7,203 bases of DNA from a bacterium (GTDB lineage: Bacteria > Auribacterota > UBA3054 > B51-G9). Location of the stretch: contig JAOZSF010000092.1 in the NCBI GenBank assembly GCA_029939815.1, forward strand, positions 1 to 7,203, given 5' to 3'. The translations under genes and the position numbers were made by a program. The notes beneath the pieces are model-generated. The model was not told the DNA's origin and did not search any database. It saw only the letters and a list, made by a program, of their open reading frames with translations. This document shows, one piece after another, positions 1-6,812 of the stretch (the stretch's first letter is position 1; each line of letters begins with the position of its first letter).

Positions 1-210
1 AGATAATATCCGGAAATAAACAAGACCGCCCTCCGCAGCCAACCCGAAATTCTTAGGCCGCCACGTTGCCGCTAACTGCAGAGAAATCCGACCTCAGCGA
101 GGTCGGCTACAGAATACAGAAAAATCCGTTGCAAAAAATTCATGGAATGGATGCTGACCCTCCATTAACCAATCCCGAAAGTTTCCATGCACCCAATAAT
201 TGAAAAACTC
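1..210. other. Intergenic leader region without a recognisable gene
   Basis: I find no supported gene here. The first 110 bases are visibly richer in G and C than the following 195, which suggests a repeat or gene-flank remnant rather than ordinary spacer. The only clear structure is the hairpin at 88-106. Short ORFs exist by chance but have no ribosome binding site or recognisable product. Confidence 0.6.
88..106. repeat. REP-like perfect hairpin
   Basis: CCGACCTC (88-95) and GAGGTCGG (99-106) are perfect reverse complements around a 3-base loop AGC, and the stem is followed by CTACA. The stem is GC-rich in otherwise AT-rich spacer. This short-loop form is typical of repetitive extragenic palindromes. 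From memory, close variants of CCGACCTC-loop-GAGGTCGG followed by CTACA recur between genes in uncultivated bacteria, but I cannot confirm copy number. There is no T-run after it, so a rho-independent terminator is unlikely. Confidence 0.6.
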
Positions 211-239
211 TTGTTATTAGTATTGAATTTTGTTACAAT
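211..239 (+). promoter_or_regulatory. Candidate sigma70-type promoter for the phasin-ubiB unit
   Basis: A -35-like TTGTTA (211-216) and a -10-like TACAAT (234-239, one mismatch to TATAAT) are separated by 17 bases. This would start transcription near 246 and leave an AT-rich leader of about 60 bases before the start codon at 306. The -35 matches the consensus at only four of six positions, and AT-rich DNA gives such matches by chance. Confidence 0.45.
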
Positions 240-305
240 AGGAAGTAAAGTTACGAAATAGAAAAATTTATTTAAAATACTTATTAACCCTCACTGGAGA
301 TTATT

Positions 306-698
306 ATGGACAATATTATTAAAAAAGCTTTCGCACTTGGCCTCGGAATTGGCGTTACCGGCAAACAACAAATAGAGAAAATGGTTTCGGAAGTTCAGAA
401 AAAAGCAGGAACAAGCAAAAAAGAAAGCCAAAAATTTGTTAAAGAAGTTATTAACAAAGGAGAAAAAGCTAGAGTTGGTTTAGAAAAAGAATTTACAAAA
501 ATAGTAAAAGACGCGGCTAAATCCATGGATTCCGTTACTCCTATTTTTAAAAAAGAATTTGACGCGCTTAAGAAAAAAGTAGAAGGCAAAAAAACGTCTA
601 AAAAACCGGCGAAAAAAACCGCAAAAAAAACAACAAAGAAAAAAGCCGCAAAAAAAACAGCAAAGAAAAAAGCCGCAAAGAAAAAAACAAAAAAATGA
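306..698 (+). CDS. Phasin-like protein with lysine-rich histone-H1-like tail
   Basis: A 130-residue protein in two parts. Residues 1-92 start with a hydrophobic glycine-containing helix (ALGLGIGVTGK, 10-20), followed by charged amphipathic helical sequence of the kind seen in polyhydroxyalkanoate-granule phasins and their regulators. Residues 95-130 are almost only Lys, Ala and Thr: 21 of 36 are Lys, in AKKT/KKKAA repeats and with no Arg, as in histone H1-like and PhaF/AlgP-type tails that bind DNA non-specifically. A role linking lipid or polymer granules, or membrane, to the nucleoid is inferred; no PHA synthase gene is in view. The ATG is preceded by GGAGA (296-300) at 5-base spacing, the clearest ribosome binding site among the five complete genes. 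The UbiB-like gene follows 61 bases later. Alternatively it could be a small nucleoid-associated protein without granule binding. Confidence 0.8.
   Translation: MDNIIKKAFALGLGIGVTGKQQIEKMVSEVQKKAGTSKKESQKFVKEVINKGEKARVGLEKEFTKIVKDAAKSMDSVTPIFKKEFDALKKKVEGKKTSKKPAKKTAKKTTKKKAAKKTAKKKAAKKKTKK
634..687 (+). repeat. 27-bp tandem repeat encoding the Lys/Ala tail
   Basis: Two 27-bp units (634-660 and 661-687) lie head to tail inside the tail of the phasin-like gene. Their first 19 bases are identical and the rest differ at three positions. Each unit is nine codons, so gain or loss of units keeps the frame. The tail is therefore likely to vary in length between strains. Confidence 0.75.
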
Positions 699-759
699 TG
701 ATTAGTGTTTTGATTCCTTAATTTCCTTTAATTTCAAAATACTAACCGGCACCTGCTTA

Positions 760-2454
760 ATGAAAACTCCTTTCGATTCTATTGGCCGTACATATCGGCA
801 CATTAATCGCTATCGTCAGCTCATTACCATTTTAATCAAATATGGTTTTGACGATATCGTTGACTCGTTAAACCTTTCCCATTATATCGAAATGGGGAAA
901 AGTGCTTTTACACGCAAACCGCCACAGGAAATAAAATCTATCCCGCGCGCAAAAAGGATTCGGCTTATTGTTGAGGAAATGGGAACAACGTATATCAAAT
1001 TCGCTCAAATACTCAGCACTCGTCCCGACCTGATTTCTCAGGAATTAATTGAAGAGTTCACAAAACTTCAGGACCATGTGCCGCCATATCCGTCCAAAGA
1101 AGCATACAAAATTATTGAATACGAACTTGACGGGAAAATGAATGAACTCTTCAAAGAAATTTCTCCGAAGCCAATTGCCAGCGCGTCAATAGCACAGGTT
1201 TACAAAGCGGTACTTCAGAGTGGTGAAGAAGTTGCCGTTAAGGTTAAGCGTCCGGATATTGAGAGAATAGTTGAAGTGGACATCGAAATCATGATAAATC
1301 TTGCCAAAATTGGTGAGAATCATTTTCGAGGATTAGAAATCATCCAGCCGGTTTCAATTATAGAAGAATTTGCACGGCAGCTGGATGATGAAATGAATCT
1401 TCATCTCGAAGCTCACAATATCGAAAGATTTGCCGAAAACCTGCAGGAGGTTGAGAATGTTCACGCGATGAAAGTTTATCGTTCACATTCATCCCGCGCG
1501 GTTCTTACAACAGAGTTCATTCGCGGAACAAAAATCAGTGAATTAGATAAACTTGAAAAGGATGGGGTTGATAAGCATATAATTGCTGTTACAGGCACTA
1601 ACGCGGTTTTAAAGCAAATTTTTCAAGACGGCTTTTTTCACGGAGACCCCCATCCGGGAAATCTCTTCGTTACTGAAAATAAAGAATTGTGCTTTATCGA
1701 TTTCGGAATGATGGGCAATCTTGATAGACATAATCAGGAAGCCCTTGCAGAAGTTCTTGTAAATATTATTCAGAAAAATGAGGAGCAGATTACAAGATCT
1801 GTTCTTAATGTTGCTACTAATCCGGATGAAATAACTGACCTCGTCAGATTAAAACGGGAGATTCTCCGATTTGTTAATACTTATGCTTATATGCCGCTTG
1901 ACCAGCTGAATGCCGGGGAAATATTGCAGGACCTTCTTAATTTGTTTATTAATAACGGAATTAAACTGCCTCCGGAATATTATCTCCTTATTAAAGCAAT
2001 TGCTACTATCGAAGGTATCGCAAGAGACCTTGAGCCGGGATTTGTTTTTATGGACTATGTTAAACCGTATGTCGAACGCTTAATTAAGCAGCGCTATGAC
2101 CCGCGAAGATTGGCAAGCGATATGGGGAAAACAACTTTAGAGTTCTATCAGCTGCTCCGTGAAATGCCGTCAGAAATTCGCGAAGTGTTTAAATTTATTA
2201 AACGAGGTGAAGTGAAAATCGACCTCGAAACAAAATCTCTCCTGCCGGTGATTAAAACATGGGACCGTGATGCCAATCGACTCGCTTATGCAATTGTTAA
2301 TGCTTCGGTGCTGTTAAGTTCTTCATTAATAATCATGGCGCATGTGCCGCCGCAATGGGGGAATGTTTCCATTCCCGGAATTATAGGTGTGTGTATTTCG
2401 GGATTAATGTCTTTTCGTCTATTGATAGCAATTTTTATGTCAAATCACTTATAG
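760..2454 (+). CDS. ubiB: AarF/UbiB/ABC1-family atypical protein kinase-like protein
   Basis: A 564-residue protein, the usual length for UbiB/ABC1 (ADCK/COQ8) proteins. These are membrane-associated atypical kinases or ATPases that support ubiquinone or other isoprenoid-lipid metabolism. Visible motifs in order: the family KxGQ region as YIKFAQILSTRPDL (78-91), the Ala-rich loop replacing the P-loop as ASASIAQVYKA (140-150), the ATP-site lysine K161 in VAVKVKRP, LHLEAHNIERF (214-224), the catalytic-loop HGDPHPGN (294-301; D296, N301) and DFG (314-316; D314). Two hydrophobic helices near 508-527 and 538-560 form the C-terminal membrane anchor. Departures from consensus are A82 for Gly in KxGQ and Y148 where His is common after the Ala-rich loop. 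All nucleotide-binding residues are kept, so it is probably functional. The start ATG lacks a clear Shine-Dalgarno. The gene follows the phasin-like gene and is probably co-transcribed. The symbol marks the family; true UbiB orthology and a ubiquinone role are not shown. Confidence 0.93.
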   Translation: MKTPFDSIGRTYRHINRYRQLITILIKYGFDDIVDSLNLSHYIEMGKSAFTRKPPQEIKSIPRAKRIRLIVEEMGTTYIKFAQILSTRPDLISQELIEEFTKLQDHVPPYPSKEAYKIIEYELDGKMNELFKEISPKPIASASIAQVYKAVLQSGEEVAVKVKRPDIERIVEVDIEIMINLAKIGENHFRGLEIIQPVSIIEEFARQLDDEMNLHLEAHNIERFAENLQEVENVHAMKVYRSHSSRAVLTTEFIRGTKISELDKLEKDGVDKHIIAVTGTNAVLKQIFQDGFFHGDPHPGNLFVTENKELCFIDFGMMGNLDRHNQEALAEVLVNIIQKNEEQITRSVLNVATNPDEITDLVRLKREILRFVNTYAYMPLDQLNAGEILQDLLNLFINNGIKLPPEYYLLIKAIATIEGIARDLEPGFVFMDYVKPYVERLIKQRYDPRRLASDMGKTTLEFYQLLREMPSEIREVFKFIKRGEVKIDLETKSLLPVIKTWDRDANRLAYAIVNASVLLSSSLIIMAHVPPQWGNVSIPGIIGVCISGLMSFRLLIAIFMSNHL

Positions 2455-2676
2455 TAAAATTTCCGCTTTGCGCAAATTTATTGTTTAATGTATGATGATT
2501 ATCTCTTGATGAGCAATGAGAAGGAAAATAGCAGCAAGCAATAAATAACACTCACGAGAAAAAACAAGCAAACACTCTGAAATCTAATTTGCTCGTTAGA
2601 GGAAATTACTTCCGAGTGCCTGATAAAATCCCCCTAGCCCCCTTTATAAAGGGGGAATACAACAATCGGCACGACA
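2455..2676. other. Intergenic spacer between the two gene clusters
   Basis: 222 bases with no supported gene. There is no terminator with a T-run for the upstream unit and no promoter I trust for the downstream genes. TAAAAT (2624-2629) resembles a -10 box but has no -35 partner at proper spacing. The one clear element is the C5/G5 palindrome at 2638-2655. Confidence 0.55.
2638..2655. repeat. 18-bp perfect palindrome CCCCCTTTATAAAGGGGG in a dispersed-repeat context
   Basis: A perfect 18-bp palindrome within a longer motif (about 2626-2658) that begins AAATCCCCCTAG and ends GGGGGAAT. The CCCCCTAG half duplicates the C-run, so the G-run can pair with either C-block. From memory, intergenic repeats of this form occur in many unrelated bacteria, but copy number here is unknown. 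It ends 21 bases before the HIT start codon and would fold in the 5' leader of that gene if transcription starts upstream. A T-run is lacking, so it is not a standard terminator. Confidence 0.65.
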
Positions 2677-3084
2677 ATGGACTGTATTTTTTGTAAAATT
2701 ATAAATGGTGAAATTCCATGCCATAAATTAGCGGAAAACGATCACGCGGTCGCTTTTCTTGATATAATGCCCATAACTAAAGGACATTTCCTTGTCATTC
2801 CAAAAAAACACTTTGAATTTGCTGAAGATGCTCCGGAAGAACTAATGGCAAAATTAATGACTTTAGCCACACAACTTGCCGCGGCAGCAAAAAAAACGCT
2901 GAAGTGCGATGGAATAAATTTTATTATTAATTCAGGAAAAACAGCCGGGCAAATTATACCCCATGTTCATTTACACGTTGTTCCCCGTTACAGTGATGAC
3001 GGAATCTGCTGGCCATGGCCTCAAGGAACGCTTGACAATGAAACCGCCTCTGCATTAATTACATCAATTACAAACGCGCTATAA
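2677..3084 (+). CDS. HIT-family nucleotide-binding protein (histidine triad hydrolase/transferase)
   Basis: A 135-residue, full-length single-domain HIT protein of the Hint/Hit branch. The histidine triad H-x-H-x-H is HVHLHVV (96-102); by family knowledge the middle His, H98, is the nucleophile that forms the nucleotidyl intermediate. Also visible are the opening C-x2-C (C3, C6) of zinc-binding HIT proteins, H45 as a likely further zinc ligand, FLDIMPITKGHFLVIPKKH (27-45), which forms much of the nucleotide pocket, and N85 with G91-Q92 before the triad. Such proteins hydrolyse purine nucleoside phosphoramidates or related adenylylated compounds in the cytoplasm; the exact substrate cannot be read from sequence. 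No clear Shine-Dalgarno precedes the ATG (the G-run at 2651-2655 is too far), but the protein starts as the family does, MDCIFCKI. It is probably the first gene of a unit with the M16 gene and thiL. All key residues are present. Confidence 0.95.
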   Translation: MDCIFCKIINGEIPCHKLAENDHAVAFLDIMPITKGHFLVIPKKHFEFAEDAPEELMAKLMTLATQLAAAAKKTLKCDGINFIINSGKTAGQIIPHVHLHVVPRYSDDGICWPWPQGTLDNETASALITSITNAL

Positions 3085-3092
3085 ATTACCAC

Positions 3093-5774
3093 GTGAACCC
3101 ACCCCCATTAATCTTATTTTTCGCAATAATTTTTTTCGCTGTATCTTCTTTTACTGCTGCAGCGGCAAATCCAAACTGCCCTCCGTTAACTATTTTCTCT
3201 GATATTACCGGATCGGGAATTAAAACTTATGTGGTACAAATTCCACGCTCGCCCGTTGTTTCCGTAAAAATATATTTTCGAGGCGGCGCTTTCGGCGAAA
3301 ACTCAAATCGCGGGTCGGGACTCGCTCACGCGGTACAATCGATTATTTACGATAACATAAAAAAGAGTTTTACAGATTCAGAAGATACATTTACAAAATT
3401 AAGTTCAGAAACCTATTATGACTCTATTTCTTTTTCAGCAAATTCAGTTAAAGAAAATCTTCCTTTAATTATTAAAAAATTTGCCGATGAACTCTGTAAT
3501 ACAAAATTCTCTGAAAAACAATGGACGAAAACCCGCGATGTACTAATTGATAGAATTCTCTTTGAAAAAAATAACCCGCAAAAACAACTCAATACATTGT
3601 TCAGAAGAACCGCTTTTATGTGGGATCCGGTTAAATTCTCCATAAAAGGAAACGTTTCGATGCTTAATAATTTGTCCCGCGATGATTTAACCGCTTTTTA
3701 TAAAAAATATTTTGTCGCCGATAATCTTATCATTATTGTTGCAGGAGATGTTAACCCTGAAAATGTATCTTCACTTGTTAAAAAAGCGTTTGCTGATATC
3801 CCAAACACAACAGGCGTCTTACCTGAAAAATTCGAGACCCCAATTCAAACCGCTCCACGATGGCTTGAACAGCACGGGAATGTTACTCAAAGCTATGTTT
3901 CGGTAGGTTTTTCAACAACAACCGCCGGACATCCGGATACCGCGGCATTATACTTATTGTCTAAAATCTTAAAAAGAAAAGAAATTGAAAACCGTCTTAA
4001 AGAAAATACCGAAACCTTTAGTAATCTGAAAATTTCTTTGCTGAATCTACCAAACAATCCGGAAGAATTTATTATTTCATTTTCATGTGATGAAACTTCC
4101 GCAGCTCGTGCCGCAGGTGCAATTGAAAAATATTTAACTAATCTTTCAACCCGCACTTGGAACAAAGAAATAATTGAGCAAAAAAAATTGAAGTTCTTTA
4201 TTGATTATCTTGAATCCATGAACTCTCCGGAATTTATTTCTGATTTTGTCGGTAAGTCGGCATTAAGACTCGGCAACCCCCATTATCCGGAAATCAACGC
4301 AAAAAATCTCCTCGATATTACTCCACAAAAAATTACCGCCGTGTGTAAAAAATATTTCGTGCCCGAACGGCTTTCTGTCGCCGTACTCTCGCCGTCACGA
4401 AGTAGTGATGAAATCTTAGGTTTACCTAAAAACCAGCTTCTTCGCGGCGAACGGGCGCTTCTTGGAGAAACTCACATTCCTGTCCGGCAGATACTATTAA
4501 AAAACGGAGTTAAGGTTCTTTTAAGAAAAGTTCCTGATTCTCCGGTAGTTAATTTATCTTTTACAGGTATTGGAGGTCTTTGGTGCGAAGACGACAACAA
4601 CAATGGCGTTTTTTCAGTTATTGCTGAAATTATGCAGTCATTGAAATACAAAAAAACAAAAAAACTTTTCTTCCAGAAAAAAGAAAAAGAAGAAAAATTC
4701 AATGTTTTCCCAAAAGCGGGATCCCATTTCCAAACATTTACTTTGTCCGCTGATACTATTCCCGAATTAGCTTCAAAAACAGCAAGAAAACTGTGCAGAG
4801 CCTGGTCATCTCCGGAACTAAATGAAAAAAATATATCCTTTGCCATAAATTCACTCTTCAAAAAAATCGACGCGCAAATTACAAATATCCCCCAGCTCGC
4901 CGATACGGTTTTTCGCGCATCCTTTTTTTCATCGCAGCCGTATAGATTGAATTCTTACGGCAATCAGCTTTCTCTGCCGCTTCTCTCACAAAAAATTGTT
5001 TCTGATTTTTATAATGATTTTGTAACGCCGTCAAACACGACAATACTTATTTCGGGAAATTTTGACGAAGAAGAAATGATAAAGACGATAAAAAACTCGC
5101 TGAAAAATTTTAAAACAAAAGAAAAAAGCGGCTATTTTAAAAGTCAACTCTCAAAATATAAATTTAACTCTAACGCGCCGCTGTTTATAGTTGAATTACC
5201 CGAAAAAACAAATACAATAAATCAAGTTACACGAATATTCGCTTCACCTAATGCAGACGCGATTGTTGTTTGCGGAGTACCGGCTCCCGGAATTAATTCT
5301 ACTAATTATCCTCTTTATATCTCAAAAGTTGCCCGAGCCGCGTTGCTGAATCAAATAGAAAATTTAAACACGGAATGGACGGATTTTAACAAAAATAAAA
5401 TTATTAACTCTTTTAATGTTGTGGATTTTCAAGGCTGGAATACAGGGTGGATTTACGCTTATATCATTCTTCCAAAAGAATACGCAACAGAAGGCTCATC
5501 GAAATTAAGATTACTTTTTTCTTCTACCTTTTCAGGACTCGCTGACGGAAAACTACTTAAAAGGGCAACTTCTCGCGCGGCATTTGAAAACGAATTTTCC
5601 AGTAACAATAATATACTTAAAAATATTGAAATTTCAAAATTATTCGGTTTACCGGAAGTTTACGGTTCGTCATTAAAATATGAAATCTATTCTTATCCAA
5701 AAAATTCTTATAGACAACTCTTAAATCAATATGGAAAATATCCCGTCTCAGCAATTGTCACACCGGGAAAATGA
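3093..5774 (+). CDS. Exported two-repeat M16 (insulinase-like) protein, probably catalytically dead
   Basis: An 893-residue protein with an N-terminal signal peptide (hydrophobic core about 6-19, likely cleavage after TAAAA, near 25) followed by two M16-type units. Unit 1, about 35-440: VSVKIYFRGGAFGE (56-69), LSRDDLTAFYKKYF and IIIVAGDVNPENV near 213-225, then an M16_C-like domain. Unit 2, about 465-890: NGVKVLLRKVPDSPVVNLSF, the degenerate core at 505-514, and SDFYNDFVTPSNTTILISGN in the 630s to 650s. Active M16 enzymes bind zinc through HxxEH plus a later Glu. Here unit 1 reads H79-A-V-Q82-S83 with VLIDRI (150-155) at the third-ligand site, and unit 2 reads S508-V-I-A511-E512. HxxEH occurs nowhere in the protein, so a non-catalytic periplasmic or envelope role, perhaps as partner of an active M16 protein, is inferred. 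The GTG start is the only ATG, GTG or TTG between an in-frame stop at 3039-3041 and the signal core. It lies 8 nt after hit and overlaps thiL. Confidence 0.88.
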   Translation: MNPPPLILFFAIIFFAVSSFTAAAANPNCPPLTIFSDITGSGIKTYVVQIPRSPVVSVKIYFRGGAFGENSNRGSGLAHAVQSIIYDNIKKSFTDSEDTFTKLSSETYYDSISFSANSVKENLPLIIKKFADELCNTKFSEKQWTKTRDVLIDRILFEKNNPQKQLNTLFRRTAFMWDPVKFSIKGNVSMLNNLSRDDLTAFYKKYFVADNLIIIVAGDVNPENVSSLVKKAFADIPNTTGVLPEKFETPIQTAPRWLEQHGNVTQSYVSVGFSTTTAGHPDTAALYLLSKILKRKEIENRLKENTETFSNLKISLLNLPNNPEEFIISFSCDETSAARAAGAIEKYLTNLSTRTWNKEIIEQKKLKFFIDYLESMNSPEFISDFVGKSALRLGNPHYPEINAKNLLDITPQKITAVCKKYFVPERLSVAVLSPSRSSDEILGLPKNQLLRGERALLGETHIPVRQILLKNGVKVLLRKVPDSPVVNLSFTGIGGLWCEDDNNNGVFSVIAEIMQSLKYKKTKKLFFQKKEKEEKFNVFPKAGSHFQTFTLSADTIPELASKTARKLCRAWSSPELNEKNISFAINSLFKKIDAQITNIPQLADTVFRASFFSSQPYRLNSYGNQLSLPLLSQKIVSDFYNDFVTPSNTTILISGNFDEEEMIKTIKNSLKNFKTKEKSGYFKSQLSKYKFNSNAPLFIVELPEKTNTINQVTRIFASPNADAIVVCGVPAPGINSTNYPLYISKVARAALLNQIENLNTEWTDFNKNKIINSFNVVDFQGWNTGWIYAYIILPKEYATEGSSKLRLLFSSTFSGLADGKLLKRATSRAAFENEFSSNNNILKNIEISKLFGLPEVYGSSLKYEIYSYPKNSYRQLLNQYGKYPVSAIVTPGK

Positions 5775-6687
5775 TACCGTCGCTTCAGTTGGTGAAGAAA
5801 AGATTATCTCCATTGCTGACAGCTTCTTTTCCGGCTCTTTAAAAAATAAACCGAATGTTGTTAAAGGAATCGGTGATGATACCGCTGTATTAACTCCTCC
5901 AACAAACAATTTTTATCAACTTGTTACAACAGATACTATTGTTGAAGGAACTCATTTTACAAAAGATACATCTCCAAAAAAAATAGGTTGGAAGGCAATG
6001 GCGGTTAATATCAGCGATATAGCCGCAATGGGTGGAATACCGGATTACGCGGTGATTTCCGCCGCTTTACCCAAAAACATGCCGATAGACTTTTTGAGAA
6101 AATTGATTTCAGGAATTAATACGGCAGCAGAAAAATTTGATGTCGCTGTAGTTGGCGGCGATACTGTCGGCTCGGATATCTTATCAATTACAATTACTCT
6201 GTTCGGTAAAGTTGAAAAAAAATATCTCTGCACACGGGATGCCGCAAAACCGGGGAACGTGATCGCGGTTACCGGCTCACTCGGCGGCTCCTTTAAAACA
6301 AACAAACATTTAACTTTCACCCCGAGAGTTGAAGAGGCGAGATGGCTTGTTGAAAACGCTAAACCGTGGGCGATGATGGATTTAAGTGACGGTCTTGCAA
6401 TGGATTCATCACGAATTGCGAAAGCGAGTAATTTATCTATTAAGCTTTTTTCCGAAAAAATACCTGTTACGTCCGGCTTTTCTATTGAAAACGCGTTGAA
6501 TGAGGGTGAAGATTTCGAACTTTTGTGTATATTCCCGGCGGAAATTTTAACGGAAGAAATTCAAAATAAATTTGAAGAAAAATTTAATCTGAAATTAACT
6601 ATTGTCGGTAAAACAGCACCGTCACCGGTAAAAATATTTCTTGATGATAAAGAAATCGAAACAAAAAGTTTCAACCATTTTAAATAA
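5731..6687 (+). CDS. thiL: Thiamine-monophosphate kinase
   Basis: ThiL phosphorylates thiamine monophosphate with ATP to thiamine diphosphate, the last step of cofactor synthesis, in the cytoplasm. The 318-residue length is normal for the family. Motifs in order: GIGDDTAVL (46-54, Mg-ATP), TTDTIVEGTHF (66-76), IGWKAMAVNISDIAAMGG (85-102), GGDTVGSD (142-149), AAKPGNVIAVTGSLGGS (171-187), AMMDLSDGLAMDSSRIAKAS (214-233) and GEDFELL (259-265). All the acidic metal-binding residues I can place are present. The ATG at 5731 lies 44 nt inside the M16 gene, and the 20 residues before VGEEKI are longer than usual, so TTG at 5755 is a possible alternative start. The ATGA at 5771 that joins the M16 stop is in the wrong frame. 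There is no clear Shine-Dalgarno, so translation is probably coupled to the upstream gene. The GGS-HLTFTPRVEEARWL segment (185-206) resembles PVC-group ThiL. Confidence 0.97.
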   Translation: MENIPSQQLSHRENDTVASVGEEKIISIADSFFSGSLKNKPNVVKGIGDDTAVLTPPTNNFYQLVTTDTIVEGTHFTKDTSPKKIGWKAMAVNISDIAAMGGIPDYAVISAALPKNMPIDFLRKLISGINTAAEKFDVAVVGGDTVGSDILSITITLFGKVEKKYLCTRDAAKPGNVIAVTGSLGGSFKTNKHLTFTPRVEEARWLVENAKPWAMMDLSDGLAMDSSRIAKASNLSIKLFSEKIPVTSGFSIENALNEGEDFELLCIFPAEILTEEIQNKFEEKFNLKLTIVGKTAPSPVKIFLDDKEIETKSFNHFK

Positions 6688-6723
6688 AATAATAAATATA
6701 ATTTATATTTAATACAGAAGTCC

Positions 6724-6754
6724 TTGACTCGTAAAAGAACAAAATAGCTATAAT
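6724..6754 (+). promoter_or_regulatory. Consensus-like promoter starting in the left terminal repeat
   Basis: TTGACT (6724-6729, one mismatch to TTGACA) and a perfect TATAAT (6749-6754) are separated by 19 bases. The two hexamers are the best in the window, but the spacing is longer than the ideal 17. The -35 box lies inside the left terminal repeat. It would direct transcription into the element from about 6761, upstream of the small ORF at 6813. Confidence 0.4.
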
Positions 6755-6812
6755 CATTGATGAATACTAATAAAACAAGTGATTTATTAATTATCAAATT
6801 AGGAATTTAAAA

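Noticed and set aside
187..261. 24-codon ORF with a hydrophobic stretch before the phasin-like gene
   Set aside because: No proper ribosome binding site, it runs through the candidate promoter, and short hydrophobic ORFs are common by chance in AT-rich DNA.
2488..2544. 18-codon ORF after the UbiB-like gene
   Set aside because: No Shine-Dalgarno, very short, and no sign of conservation that can be judged from the sequence.
3416..4861. Several antisense or alternate-frame ORFs inside the M16 gene
   Set aside because: They lie fully inside a gene with clear M16 domain order and have no recognisable motifs; they are frame shadows.
5771..5774. ATGA stop-start overlap as the thiL start
   Set aside because: The ATG at 5771 is not in the thiL frame; the ThiL motifs are in the frame of 5731.
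6693..6711. AT-only 19-base palindrome after thiL as a terminator
   Set aside because: It has no G-C pairs and no proper T-run, so it would form a very weak hairpin; AT-rich spacer often holds such palindromes.
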